Part shown: positions 34,650-43,009 of the stretch, piece by piece
Position numbering within the stretch: the first letter of the stretch is position 1
How the letters are laid out: each line of letters opens with the position of its first letter
Assembly: GCA_023957975.1 (NCBI GenBank)
Contig: JAMLGM010000001.1
Location: 248,001-312,000, forward strand
Direction of reading: 5' to 3'
Source: Microthrixaceae bacterium
Lineage (GTDB): Bacteria > Actinomycetota > Acidimicrobiia > Acidimicrobiales > Microtrichaceae
Length of the DNA: 64,000 nt
The notes under the pieces: generated by a model
Database searches by the model: none
The model's input: the letters and a program-made list of their open reading frames with translations, nothing else
Told to the model about the DNA's origin: nothing
Translations under genes and position numbers: made by a program

Positions 34650-35282
34650 GTGGCCGACAAGATCGATTTCAAGAAGACGCTCGACCGCTACAGGGCCCGG
34701 CGCGGCGAGTTCCGGGTCCTGGATGTTCCCGACGCGACCTACCTGATGATCGACGGCCACGGCGACCCGAACACCTCCGTGGAGTTCACCGAGGCGATCG
34801 AGACGCTCTACCCGGTTGCCTACAAGATCAAGTTCGCGAGTAAGCAGGAACTCGGTCGAGACTATGTCGTCGCGCCGCTGGAGGGATTGTGGTGGGCGCA
34901 GGACATGGACACCTTCACCACCGCGCGCGACAAGTCGCAGTGGGAGTGGACGTTGATGCTGTTCGTGCCCGACTGGATTGACCGGACCATGTTCGACGCG
35001 GCGATCGCCACGGTGGCGGCGAAGGGAGCACCAAAGCGGCTGGGCGATGTACGGATGGCGGTGCTGAACGAAGGGCGCTGTGTGCAGACGCTGCACATCG
35101 GATCGTTCGACGACGAGGCCGCTGTGTTGGAGCGGATGCACGAGGAATTTCTCCCCGCCGAAGGGTTTCAGATGACCGGCAAGCACCACGAGATCTACCT
35201 CAGCGATTTCCGCAGGGTGGCGCCCGACAAGCGGCGTACGATTCTGCGTCAGCCCGTCGAGCCGATCGATTTCGCGCGCTGA
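34650..35282 (+). CDS. GyrI-like small-molecule-binding domain protein
   Basis: A 210-residue protein of the GyrI-like (SHS2-tandem) family, without a DNA-binding domain. It has LDVPDATYLMIDGHGDPN, a long middle with EGLWWAQDM, and the closing HHEIYLSDFRRVAPDKRRTILRQPV. Stand-alone GyrI-like proteins of this size are common in actinobacteria; some bind or hydrolyse cyclopropanoid or drug-like compounds. The start is GTG 34650. It sits 52 bases after selO. Confidence 0.85.
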   Translation: MADKIDFKKTLDRYRARRGEFRVLDVPDATYLMIDGHGDPNTSVEFTEAIETLYPVAYKIKFASKQELGRDYVVAPLEGLWWAQDMDTFTTARDKSQWEWTLMLFVPDWIDRTMFDAAIATVAAKGAPKRLGDVRMAVLNEGRCVQTLHIGSFDDEAAVLERMHEEFLPAEGFQMTGKHHEIYLSDFRRVAPDKRRTILRQPVEPIDFAR

Positions 35283-35345
35283 GTTCGGCCCGCGTTCCCT
35301 CGGCTGGTGAGGTCCCATGAAAGCAGTGTCAGCGGGCGTTCGGAA

Positions 35346-36041
35346 ATGACGCCCTCGCGGCGGGCGGAGGTTGCTGCCGGAGTCCAGGCCTCGCTGGCGG
35401 CCGGGCTCGGGATGTACCCCATCGGCATCGCGTTTGGCTTGTTGGTCGTGCAGGCCGGACTGCCGTGGTGGGTGGCGCCTGCTCTATCGGTGTCCGTCTA
35501 TGCCGGCTCACTGGAGTTGTTGCTGATCGGGATGATCACGACGGCGACGCCGCTGGCGACGATCGCGTTGACGACGTTGCTGGTGAACTTCCGACACGTG
35601 TTCTACGCCTTCACGTTTCCGCTGCGGGTCGTGCGGAATCGATTCGCCCGCATCTACTCGATGTATGCACTCATCGACGAGGCCTTCGCCGTCACCGCGG
35701 CCAACCCTCACGGATGGACCGCGTGGCGGCTATTGGCACTGCAAATGTCGCTGCAGACCTATTGGGTCGGTGGCGGTCTGACCGGTGTCGCCATCGGATC
35801 GTTGCTTCCGATTCGTCTCGAAGGCCTTGAGTTCGCGCTGTGCGCACTGTTTGTGACGTTGACCCTCGACGCGTGCCGCACGAAGTCCGAGTTGCCATCG
35901 CTGCTGTTGGCCGCCGCCAGCTTCTCGTTCGCGCGACTGGTGGTCCCCGGCGAGGCGTTGTTCGTGGGGTTGGTGGTTTTCGTCGCCAGCTTGGTCGCCC
36001 GGTACGTGCTCGTCGGACCGCCGGAGCCGACCGATGCCTGA
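35346..36041 (+). CDS. azlC: AzlC branched-chain amino-acid exporter subunit
   Basis: A 231-residue membrane protein with 5-6 helices. The AzlC signature is SVYAGSLELLLIGMI (about 47-61) and LTTLLVNFRHVFYAFTF (about 75-91). It exports branched-chain amino acids or analogues together with AzlD. The start is ATG 35346. The azlD gene overlaps its 3' end by 8 bases, so the pair is translationally coupled. Confidence 0.92.
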   Translation: MTPSRRAEVAAGVQASLAAGLGMYPIGIAFGLLVVQAGLPWWVAPALSVSVYAGSLELLLIGMITTATPLATIALTTLLVNFRHVFYAFTFPLRVVRNRFARIYSMYALIDEAFAVTAANPHGWTAWRLLALQMSLQTYWVGGGLTGVAIGSLLPIRLEGLEFALCALFVTLTLDACRTKSELPSLLLAAASFSFARLVVPGEALFVGLVVFVASLVARYVLVGPPEPTDA

Positions 36042-36360
36042 GACGTCCTACATCGCCTCGGTCCTGGCCATCGGGTTCGCCATCACCTTCGCCCTGCGAG
36101 CGGTCCCCTTCGCCGTGCTGGAGCCATTGCGTCATTCACGATTCGTGACGACGATGGCGGCATGGATGCCAGCGGGGATCCTCGCGATCCTCGCCGTGAG
36201 CACCCTTTCGGATTCGGTCGGCACGAGTGTCACCAGCAGGCTCGCAGCGGCGTCTGCGGTAGCTGTCACCGTCGCGGTGCACCTGTTGTCGGGTCGTCGC
36301 ACCCTGTGGAGTGTGGGTACGGGAACCCTCGTCTACATCGTGGCGGTGAACCTCGGCTGA
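36034..36360 (+). CDS. azlD: AzlD branched-chain amino-acid transport subunit
   Basis: A 108-residue protein with three or four hydrophobic helices: YIASVLAIGFAITFALRAVPF at the N-terminus, then MPAGILAILAVSTLS, then AVAVTVAVHLL and a final VYIVAVNLG. This is the AzlD fold and size. It overlaps azlC by 8 bases and completes the two-subunit exporter. Confidence 0.9.
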   Translation: MPETSYIASVLAIGFAITFALRAVPFAVLEPLRHSRFVTTMAAWMPAGILAILAVSTLSDSVGTSVTSRLAAASAVAVTVAVHLLSGRRTLWSVGTGTLVYIVAVNLG

Positions 36361-36416
36361 GCAGTGGTCGCTCAGAATGCGGGCCGGAGGGGGCCACGCG
36401 GTCGAATCGTCACGGA

Positions 36417-37322
36417 CTATTCCAGCGTGCAGTGTGAGTTCAACATCGCCACGGGCGGAAGCACGTAGTACGAACCGGTGTCGGCGTGGCTGTGGCGGGT
36501 CAATTCGTCGCGCGGACCCTCGATGCCGGCCATTCGTTCCAGCATGCGCTGCATGACGGCCTGGTCGTTCGTGAGCCCGACGAACATCGTGCCGTGACGT
36601 GACGCCGTGCCATAGCCGAGATTGCGGCGGACGATCTTGCCGATCTCGTCCTGATCGGTTCGAGCAGCGTGGGAAGTCTCCGGCTTGGGGTCGAGTTCGA
36701 TGTCGTCCGCCTTCGTACGTCCAATCGCCGCTTCCTGGTCGGCGTCGGAGAGTTCGGACCATGACGATTCGTGGGCCCATTTCTGAACCAGCAACAGGCT
36801 GGCTCCGGCGGCGGGTCCGTCGGAGAAGAGCGCGACATCCGGTACCTCGGCGAGCGCGGGGTTCTCCGTTCCGTCGACGAATCCGGTCAGGTCACGGTGG
36901 CCGTGATAGGCCCACCCTGCTTCCTCCTCCGCGACGACGGCGTGGTCGGCGAGCTGAGCGATGGCGTCCTTTGCTCCGTCAAACACCACGTCGCGCGAGC
37001 CGCCGGCGAGCCACACGATGAGATCGTGTTGGGTTGCCGGCATCGTGAATCCGTCGGGCCCGACGATGGGTTCGTTGAACCCATGGACGCCGTCGGGGCA
37101 TGCCCCCGGTTGGATGCGCCCCAACAGTTCCGGCCGCAGCCCGATGACGACCATGTGCCCCGCACCGGTGGTGATAGCGCCAGCGAGATTGCCCAGCACA
37201 TTGGCCAGGGTGTCGAGATCGGCTTCGGGACGAAGGTCGAACTCGATGTAGGCGTGGTTGGTCGTGCCGAATGCCAAGATTCCAGGCTGGGCCAAACCGG
37301 CGGCGGTGACTGTGGAACTCAT
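36417..37322 (-). CDS. DyP-type heme peroxidase
   Basis: A 301-residue dye-decolorising peroxidase of the class without a signal peptide (YfeX/DyP B group). The key motif is DLTGFVDGTENPA (GxxDG, with the catalytic Asp). The proximal His region is IVRRNLGYGTASRHGTMFVGL, and QRMLERMAG follows. It oxidises dyes or phenols with H2O2. Convergent with azlD, with only 56 bases between. Confidence 0.93.
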   Translation of the reverse strand: MSSTVTAAGLAQPGILAFGTTNHAYIEFDLRPEADLDTLANVLGNLAGAITTGAGHMVVIGLRPELLGRIQPGACPDGVHGFNEPIVGPDGFTMPATQHDLIVWLAGGSRDVVFDGAKDAIAQLADHAVVAEEEAGWAYHGHRDLTGFVDGTENPALAEVPDVALFSDGPAAGASLLLVQKWAHESSWSELSDADQEAAIGRTKADDIELDPKPETSHAARTDQDEIGKIVRRNLGYGTASRHGTMFVGLTNDQAVMQRMLERMAGIEGPRDELTRHSHADTGSYYVLPPVAMLNSHCTLE

Positions 37323-37448
37323 CAGTTGGTCTCCGTTTCCGTCGGGGGATCAACGACCTGGAGGACGCGACGCCGACTCGATCCGCGGCCAATCGTATCC
37401 GCCGATTGTTCCGGTGGTCGTCGGACCGACGGCCAGCTATTCGCCCGG

Positions 37449-38159
37449 CTATTCGAGGAGTCCGGATTGGATGACGCAGTCGGCCAGCTTCTGTTCGCCC
37501 GCCGAGTTCAGGTGCAAATCGGTGGCGCTGAGCGAGAGGCCTGGTAACAGCCAGCCGTCCTCATCACTCAAGTACGAGTCGCAGTCGAGGTAGCGATCTC
37601 GAAACACCTCGGCGAAGCTTGCGTTCAGTTCTTGGCGTTGGTTCTCGGTACGCGCGACCCGGGCATCGCGCGGGTAGGGCACGACTCCGATCACGGTGTA
37701 TTGAGCGTTGGCGGCGTCCAATCTCGCCTTCCATGCGGTGATGGGTTCGAGCAGGTCCTGAGCCAACCAGTGGTTGTTCAAGTCGTTGACGCCGGCCATC
37801 ACCACGATGTGGTCGGCGTGGTTATTGAGGTGTTGTGCAGTGCGGTCGTCGATCGTCTGGTTGGTTCGTGCCGAGCGTTGGCGCCATCCGCCGCCCCCCA
37901 TCCCTGCAGCTCCGTTGGTGACTCCGGGGATGCGGTCGGCCCACGACGGGCCACGTTGTGGATGGTCGTGAACAGATGTCTGGCTGTCTCCGATCGCGAC
38001 AATTGACGTGGAGTCTTCGTAAACACCGACGGTTCCGCTCGCGGGCGATTCGAGTCGGCAGCCTGTTGCAGCGAGCGCTATGACCGCAGACGCGGTGATC
38101 GCGATCAACGGGTTCCGGCCTGGCCCCTTGATGGTGGCGATGGTGATTCGTGGTCTCAT
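37449..38159 (-). CDS. SGNH/GDSL-type lipoprotein
   Basis: A 236-residue lipoprotein. The signal peptide ends in the lipobox LAATGC. The domain has SGNH blocks: VAIGDSQTS, VVMAGVNDLNN with Asn, and LSATDLHLNSAGEQKLA with the Asp-x-x-His pair. It is probably an extracytoplasmic esterase or acetylhydrolase. ATG 38159 fits a normal signal peptide; a TTG at 38168 is in frame. This is the last clearly chromosomal gene before the island. Confidence 0.8.
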   Translation of the reverse strand: MRPRITIATIKGPGRNPLIAITASAVIALAATGCRLESPASGTVGVYEDSTSIVAIGDSQTSVHDHPQRGPSWADRIPGVTNGAAGMGGGGWRQRSARTNQTIDDRTAQHLNNHADHIVVMAGVNDLNNHWLAQDLLEPITAWKARLDAANAQYTVIGVVPYPRDARVARTENQRQELNASFAEVFRDRYLDCDSYLSDEDGWLLPGLSLSATDLHLNSAGEQKLADCVIQSGLLE

Positions 38160-38324
38160 GGCGGTCAATCAATCAGTCGGTCGGTCACTACAAACATGAA
38201 CATCGGCCACGACACATATGAAATGAGGGCTGGTGGAGGCTCGAAGTGTGACCGGCACTGATTGTCCGGAAGTGAGATTACTGAAGATGCGCGTAAACTT
38301 GCCGAAAAATCGGTCAACCCAACG

Positions 38325-38471
38325 TCAGGCGGGACGATCCGCCACGATCGACTTGAGTGGGGCGAGATCGCTTTCCCGCTTCACGTCCGCCTCCGCCAGA
38401 ATGGCCGCCAACTTGGGCAAGCTCTCTGGATCTCCGGCGAATGCGTCGACAGCGTCGGGGATCGCCGTCAT
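38325..38471 (-). CDS. Short orphan reading frame (fragment?)
   Basis: On the minus strand a frame with strongly GC-rich third positions runs from about 38561 to TGA 38325-38327. The only ATG, at 38471, would give 48 residues: MTAIPDAVDAFAGDPESLPK and a charged tail ending SIVADRPA. Residues upstream of the ATG also look coding but have no start, so it may be the truncated end of an older gene. No homology is recognised. The rest of 38169-38636 shows no other convincing gene, tRNA or attachment site. Confidence 0.35.
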   Translation of the reverse strand: MTAIPDAVDAFAGDPESLPKLAAILAEADVKRESDLAPLKSIVADRPA

Positions 38472-38636
38472 GACGGTGCTGACGGCGGTCGGTATTGCGA
38501 CGATCTGGTGGACCTCCGTAGAGAGTTTGAGAACCCCTGCCCACCCTTGAAAACCCTATCTTTGCGCAGGTCACGCGGCTTCTACAAGCAGGACCGTCGT
38601 TCGTCGGGGCCGACGGTGACGGACTCGCGGGGTCGG

Positions 38637-39002
38637 ATGGTGCGGTCACTTGAGATGGCTCAAACTCTTCTGCGCCCCGAGCAGGTCAACGATCTGGTGG
38701 CGGACTACCACGCGGGAGCGACGCTCGTGGAGCTGGCAGCGCGGTTCGGAGTGAACCGCCGAACGGTGGCCGCCCACCTGACTCGTCGGGAGGTCCCGAT
38801 CCGACGGGGACGCTTCGACCCTTCCCGCATCCATGAAGCAGCCGACCTCTACCTCAGCGGGTTGACGCTAGTAGAGGTCGGCGTGAAGGTCGGGGCAGGG
38901 CCTCAGGCTGTCCGGCGGGCTCTCGCATCGCACGGCATCGTGATCCGGCCCGGCGGCGGGCGTCGGTCGCGCATCGCCTCGTCCCCGGTCGCAGTCGGGT
39001 GA
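38637..39002 (+). pseudogene. Orphan C-terminal HTH region of a serine recombinase
   Basis: A 121-residue frame from ATG 38637 holds two helix-turn-helix units in tandem: LVADYHAGATLVELAARFGVNRRTV with HLTRREVP, and AADLYLSGLTLVEVGVKVGAG with VRRALASHGI. This pair is the C-terminal DNA-binding tail of resolvase/invertase-type recombinases in actinobacteria. The N-terminal catalytic domain (Ser nucleophile) is absent upstream. It marks the left edge of the mobile region. It may be a free regulator or just a fragment. Confidence 0.6.
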
Positions 39003-39004
39003 TT

Positions 39005-39376
39005 CTAGGCGTGCAGAACCGGGACGCGAGCATCTGCCTCGGTGGAGGCCTCGCGGCGCTGACGGCGACGGATGGTGGCGTCGTGCAGGCGTACGCGGAC
39101 GAGCAGCACAACGCTCACGGGTCCCATGATGATGAACTTGAGTGCGTTCCAGCACGCCCACAGCACGATTAGGTGCAGCCAGCCGGGACCGCCGCCGGCG
39201 ACCGCGGACGAGCAGGCGTAAGCAATCAGGAAGTACGGGAGAGCAACCAGCATCGCGGGTAGCCCCCACTTGAGTCCGCGTCGGGTGCGGATGGCAGCGA
39301 GCAGTCGGTTGCTCGGCATGTAGCGATGCAGGTAGTCGCGAGTGCGAACGCTGAGCGTCCAGATGAAGCGGAACAT
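39005..39376 (-). CDS. Small membrane protein of actinobacterial mobile elements
   Basis: A 123-residue basic protein. RFIWTLSVRTRDYLHRYMPSN and LLAAIRTRRGLKWG precede two transmembrane helices (about 40-58 and 68-92), then a very basic tail. Near-identical architecture is common in actinobacterial islands, where it is often labelled sulfate permease without evidence. The true role is unknown. The start is ATG 39376, since residues further upstream are not conserved-looking. Confidence 0.65.
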   Translation of the reverse strand: MFRFIWTLSVRTRDYLHRYMPSNRLLAAIRTRRGLKWGLPAMLVALPYFLIAYACSSAVAGGGPGWLHLIVLWACWNALKFIIMGPVSVVLLVRVRLHDATIRRRQRREASTEADARVPVLHA

Positions 39377-39609
39377 GACGGGCCTCTCGTCACACGTGTT
39401 TCTCCGTCGAGGAGGCAGAACGTGTGTGAGTGCCCGAAGGCCGTCCCGGAGGACCCGCAATATGAGGAGAACCTGCCTCGCCATCCACTGTACGCCGGGG
39501 TCGGCGTTCATGGAAACACTTCGCGGGCAACCTGACATGAGGCACCTCGCCCTCCTCCGGCCCCCGCGTCGTCGCGCGCACCTCTCTGTAGGAGTGAGAG
39601 GACCCGACG

Positions 39610-40641
39610 ATGACGAACCTGAGCCAGGTAGTCCAAGACGAGCGCACAGCGCGGATGGTGCTGTCGATGATCGTCGAACCCGACGACGCCGTGACTGGCC
39701 GTCTCCTGGGCGAACTGGGGACGCTTGAGCTGTTTCGGCTTGTCGAGCGTGATGACGTGGTGCCGGGCCTCAGTAACGTTGACGCCCAGGTGTGGCGTTC
39801 CCAGTTCCAGCGCTCAGACGCACGGACACTTGAGCAGCACATCGTCGAAGCCGAGCGCGCTGGTATCGGCACGCTGATCCCTGGCGACAAGCAATGGCCA
39901 TCTGCGCTCGACGATCTTGGCGACCGACGGCCATACGTCCTATGGACTCGCGGCACGCCTTCTTTCCTCGCGCGACCAGTCGGTGATCTGGTCACGATCA
40001 CCGGCGCAAGGGCCTCGACCTCCTACGGCGAGCATGTGGCCGGAGAACTGGCTTCCGACCTCGCCAACGCTGAACGGGTAGTGGTTGCCGGCGGCGCGTA
40101 CGGCATCGAAGGTGCTGCCCATCGAGCGGCGCTGGCATCCGGTGGCGACACGATCGCGGTCATGGCGAACGGCCTTGATCGCTGCTACCCGATGGGCCAC
40201 CGTGAACTGCTTCAGCGAGTTGCAGACCTCGGCCTCATGGTCAGCGAGGTTCCGCCGGGTGCCGTGCCTACGCGCCACCGCTTCCTCGCGCGTGCGCGGC
40301 TAATGGCTGCCCTCTCCGCAACGACCGTCGTGGTCGAGGCCAGCGTTCGCTCGGGATCAATGACCGTCGCCCGGCGCGCTCACGAACTCGGCCGCACCAT
40401 CGGAGCTGTTCCCGGTCCAGTGACCAGCGCGACGAGCGCAGGCCCACACCTCCTCCTTCAGGATGGCCTCGCGAGGCTGGTCACCGGCACCGGCGATATC
40501 GAGTCGTTGGTCGCGCACAAGAACGGTCCCGACCCAGGTCAAGCGATCGGTCGCCGAGATTCACAGCGGCAACCAACCGCGGACCGTTCTCGACCCGCCT
40601 ATCGGGACACAGCCTGCTTGGCGACACCGGTGGTGTTGTAA
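39610..40641 (+). CDS. DprA/Smf-like DNA-processing protein
   Basis: A 343-residue protein with the DprA Rossmann domain: GDLVTITGARASTSYGEHVA, VVVAGGAYGIEGAAHRAAL, and IAVMANGLDRCYPMGHREL, then ASVRSGSMTVARRAHELGR. DprA loads RecA on single-stranded DNA in transformation. Island-borne copies such as this occur beside defence genes. The canonical GLAxGID loop reads GGAYGIE here. The start is ATG 39610. Its 3' end overlaps the convergent metallopeptidase gene by 43 bases. Confidence 0.85.
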   Translation: MTNLSQVVQDERTARMVLSMIVEPDDAVTGRLLGELGTLELFRLVERDDVVPGLSNVDAQVWRSQFQRSDARTLEQHIVEAERAGIGTLIPGDKQWPSALDDLGDRRPYVLWTRGTPSFLARPVGDLVTITGARASTSYGEHVAGELASDLANAERVVVAGGAYGIEGAAHRAALASGGDTIAVMANGLDRCYPMGHRELLQRVADLGLMVSEVPPGAVPTRHRFLARARLMAALSATTVVVEASVRSGSMTVARRAHELGRTIGAVPGPVTSATSAGPHLLLQDGLARLVTGTGDIESLVAHKNGPDPGQAIGRRDSQRQPTADRSRPAYRDTACLATPVVL

Positions 40642-41150
40642 CGGAAGCGCGCCATCTCGACCGTCACGTCGTACTGGCTGGCAATTTGGTCAACGGGCGT
40701 TCGTCGACGCGCTGCACTGAGAAGCAGTGGGCGCGGGAGAAGAAGTGTGCCCCCGAAGGCCGTGGCCTCCTCCTCTTCCTCTGGTTTGCAGGTCCGGAAG
40801 GGCATCCCGTTGAGCTCACGAATTTCAGCAAGGTCGTGTTTCAGCATGATGTGCGCCAGTTCGTGCGCAATATCGCTGTTCTGCCGACCCGGAGTCCGGA
40901 GCGGGCTAACGACAACGATCCGGCGATCCTCGATCTCGAAGGTCGCGGCGGAGAAGGCGAACGCTTGCAGTCGCTCCAGCTCTTCGAGCTCGCTGATGTC
41001 CACCAAGTCTGCGGCATCAACGATCGACACATTCAGGTGTTTGGCGAGATCGCGCGGATCAAGGTGATCGTGCGAGGCGAGTCCAAGTTCCTTCCGAACC
41101 CGCGCGGCCTCGCGTTCGGCCTCTGCCTTGAACCCGCGACGTAGCGTCAC
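40599..41150 (-). CDS. ImmA/IrrE-family metallopeptidase (CapP-like)
   Basis: A 183-residue zinc peptidase. The motif HELAHIMLKHD (about 94-104) gives two His ligands and the catalytic Glu, and EEEEEATAFGGTLLLPR gives the third-ligand helix. ImmA/IrrE peptidases cleave cognate XRE repressors; CapP is the version that controls CBASS in response to single-stranded DNA. The XRE gene lies directly upstream, overlapping by four bases, and CBASS is divergent. The CapP role is inferred from this arrangement. Confidence 0.85.
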   Translation of the reverse strand: MTLRRGFKAEAEREAARVRKELGLASHDHLDPRDLAKHLNVSIVDAADLVDISELEELERLQAFAFSAATFEIEDRRIVVVSPLRTPGRQNSDIAHELAHIMLKHDLAEIRELNGMPFRTCKPEEEEEATAFGGTLLLPRPLLLSAARRRTPVDQIASQYDVTVEMARFRYNTTGVAKQAVSR

Positions 41151-41647
41151 AGCTCCCCAGCCGAAACGCGCGCGGCCAACTTGCTGTGCATCTCACCCAA
41201 GAGTGAGTTGAGCCTTTCGGGCACCCCGGGCCGGAGCATCGAAGCGGCGCGGAGGTGGCAAGCAACCACCTGGCGCTGAGCCGGCGCCTTGGCCAGGACG
41301 TCGTACATGCTGCGCAGCATCTCTGCGATCTTGGAGGCAGCATCCGGTTCAAGGCGCGGATCGGAAGCAAGATGCGCGATCGCCTCATCGATTGGCGCCA
41401 CCTCGCGCAACGCCGTCGGCATGAAGAACTGCCCGGGCGACACGCCGAGCCACGCGCACAGCAGGGTGAACGAGGTCAGGTCGGGCTGAGCACCTGCCTC
41501 GATTCGAGTGAAGGTGCTAAAGCTGACGCCAGCCTCGGCAGCCGCTTGACGAAGCGACAGCTTCCCGCGACGTTCGCGGAGCATCGCACCTAGTTGTGTT
41601 AGGTCGAGCCGCTCCATGCCCGGGGCGGTGTCGGAGGTCCCTGTCAT
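41147..41647 (-). CDS. XRE-family repressor (CapH-like)
   Basis: A 166-residue regulator. The HTH is at about 15-75: LGAMLRERRGKLSLRQAAAE, VSFSTFTRIEAGAQPDLTSF and LCAWLGVSPGQFF. A helical C-terminal half of about 90 residues could carry the cleavage or dimer region. Together with the downstream ImmA-like peptidase it forms a repressor/anti-repressor pair. The divergent region in front contains a palindrome (41741-41753). The likely targets are its own promoter and the CBASS promoter. ATG 41647 is used; an ATG at 41617 is also in frame. Confidence 0.85.
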   Translation of the reverse strand: MTGTSDTAPGMERLDLTQLGAMLRERRGKLSLRQAAAEAGVSFSTFTRIEAGAQPDLTSFTLLCAWLGVSPGQFFMPTALREVAPIDEAIAHLASDPRLEPDAASKIAEMLRSMYDVLAKAPAQRQVVACHLRAASMLRPGVPERLNSLLGEMHSKLAARVSAGEL

Positions 41648-41837
41648 GCTGGACTCGCCTTGTTAGCCGCCTCTGTCCGTCTCCGTTCCATGAGCGCAAG
41701 CCTAGCGCGTCGTTGACTCGTTACTGATACGACACGGCGTGTCTCAACGAGACTGATGCCGCTTTGCTGATACAGTCGTGACGTGCTCCAACCTGGAGGC
41801 ACGCCATCGAGCGCGAACTACAGAGGAGGTGAGGAAC
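41648..41837. promoter_or_regulatory. Divergent promoter/operator between XRE pair and CBASS
   Basis: These 190 bases separate the XRE gene from the 39-residue ORF that leads into CBASS. GTCTCAACGAGAC at 41741-41753 is a 5-bp inverted repeat with a 3-base centre, typical of an XRE operator. An imperfect outer repeat (GTCG ... CGAC, 41710-41734) lies nearby. TTGCTGATACAGT near 41763-41775 could be a promoter for the rightward operon. The operator role is inferred. Confidence 0.45.
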
Positions 41838-41957
41838 ATGGCAGGCAAGCGAGGACGCAGCGCGGTCACGGGCCGGTTCGTGAAGCAGTCCACGGTGAAG
41901 CGTCACCCGAAGACCACGACTAACGAGAGCACCGGCAGGGGCAGCAAGAAGAAGTAG
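41838..41957 (+). CDS. 39-residue basic protein preceding CBASS
   Basis: ATG 41838, with an excellent ribosome-binding site (GGAGGTGAGG at 41825-41834), opens a 39-codon frame ending at 41957. The peptide is very basic and Thr/Ser-rich: MAGKRGRSAVTGRFVKQSTV, then RHPKTT and a KKK terminus. Short basic proteins with a GRFV-KRHPKTT pattern recur upstream of immunity genes in bacteria, but I know of no assigned function. It lies 86 bases upstream of the CD-NTase gene on the same strand, so co-transcription is likely. Confidence 0.7.
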   Translation: MAGKRGRSAVTGRFVKQSTVKRHPKTTTNESTGRGSKKK

Positions 41958-42043
41958 GCACCGTGCCGCGCTCCGCACCGCACAGCAATGTCGGTGGCAG
42001 TGGCTACGGTGATCGACCAGACGAACCAATCAGGAGAACGACT

Positions 42044-43009
42044 ATGAGCGTGACTGACGCCTTCAAGACCTTCCAGGACGTCGTGAACGCCGACATCACG
42101 CACGTCCGCGAAGCCCGCACTCGACGCGATCTCTTCAAGGGTGCCTTCGGGGCCGAGGTCGACGTGAAGGAAGTCATCGCGTCCGGATCGCTCGCGCGAG
42201 GGACACACAAGGATCCGATCCATGACGTCGATGTGATCGTCGTCTTCGATCAGGAGGAGCATCCTGAGTGGGGAACTCCGGGAAGTTCCGCCGCGGATGC
42301 TCTCGATTACACGCGCGGGCGTGTCAACGCGCTGCTCGGGGCGACGAACGGCACCTACGACCACGCCGTCCGGCTGGCCCGGTGGCGCAACCATGCCGTC
42401 AAGTGCTTCCTGGATGACCCCGACGATCCTGACGCGTTCACGGTTGATGCCATGCCTGCGCTGCGCCGCGATGGGCGGCTCCTTATTCCGGAAGCACTCT
42501 CGGAAGACTGGGTCGCTTGCGACCCAGAGTTCCTGATCGCCGAAGTGGCGGATCGGCACGCGCAGTGGAACAAGTTCGCCGGCACTGTTCGGATGCTCAA
42601 GTGGTGGGCCGCCGAGCAAGACACCAAGATCAAGTCTCTCGTCATGGAGGTCCTCGCGCTCGACTTCCTGCCGACGGACGTCAACCAGCCCGCTGCGATC
42701 AAGCAGTTCTTCGTCAGTGCCTGCTACCACATCGAGGGCGGGAACGAAGTCGCCGATCCCGCTGGACTCTGCGGACCGATTCAGCCCGACATCGACTACG
42801 ACGCGTTCGCCGACGCCCTACGGTCCGCCCGAGACAACGCCATCAAGGCGTTCCAGGCGCAGGCGAACAACGACACTGCGGCTGCGATCAAGCACTGGGG
42901 TGAGGTCTTTGGGGACGATTTCCCGAAGCCTCCTGCCTCCACCGGCAACCCGGCGCCCGCGGTCGTGCCCGCTTCGCCCCGTCCTGTGAAGGACACTCCG
43001 CAAGGATGA
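42044..43009 (+). CDS. CD-NTase, cyclic oligonucleotide synthase of CBASS
   Basis: A 321-residue nucleotidyltransferase. The catalytic signature is ASGSLARGTHKD (G48-S49) followed by HDVDVIVVF (D61 and D63), with a third acidic residue D135 in FTVDAMP. It should make a cyclic di- or trinucleotide when phage infection is sensed. The C-terminal tail (from about 285) is Pro/Ala-rich and ends in glycine (DTPQG), as needed for conjugation by the E1/E2 partner. The stop codon overlaps the E2 start (ATGA). The start is ATG 42044 with CAGGAGAAC upstream. Confidence 0.93.
   Translation: MSVTDAFKTFQDVVNADITHVREARTRRDLFKGAFGAEVDVKEVIASGSLARGTHKDPIHDVDVIVVFDQEEHPEWGTPGSSAADALDYTRGRVNALLGATNGTYDHAVRLARWRNHAVKCFLDDPDDPDAFTVDAMPALRRDGRLLIPEALSEDWVACDPEFLIAEVADRHAQWNKFAGTVRMLKWWAAEQDTKIKSLVMEVLALDFLPTDVNQPAAIKQFFVSACYHIEGGNEVADPAGLCGPIQPDIDYDAFADALRSARDNAIKAFQAQANNDTAAAIKHWGEVFGDDFPKPPASTGNPAPAVVPASPRPVKDTPQG

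Noticed and set aside
38169..38636. tRNA or attachment site at the island's left edge
   Set aside because: No cloverleaf, CCA-end-like sequence or direct repeat could be found by eye.
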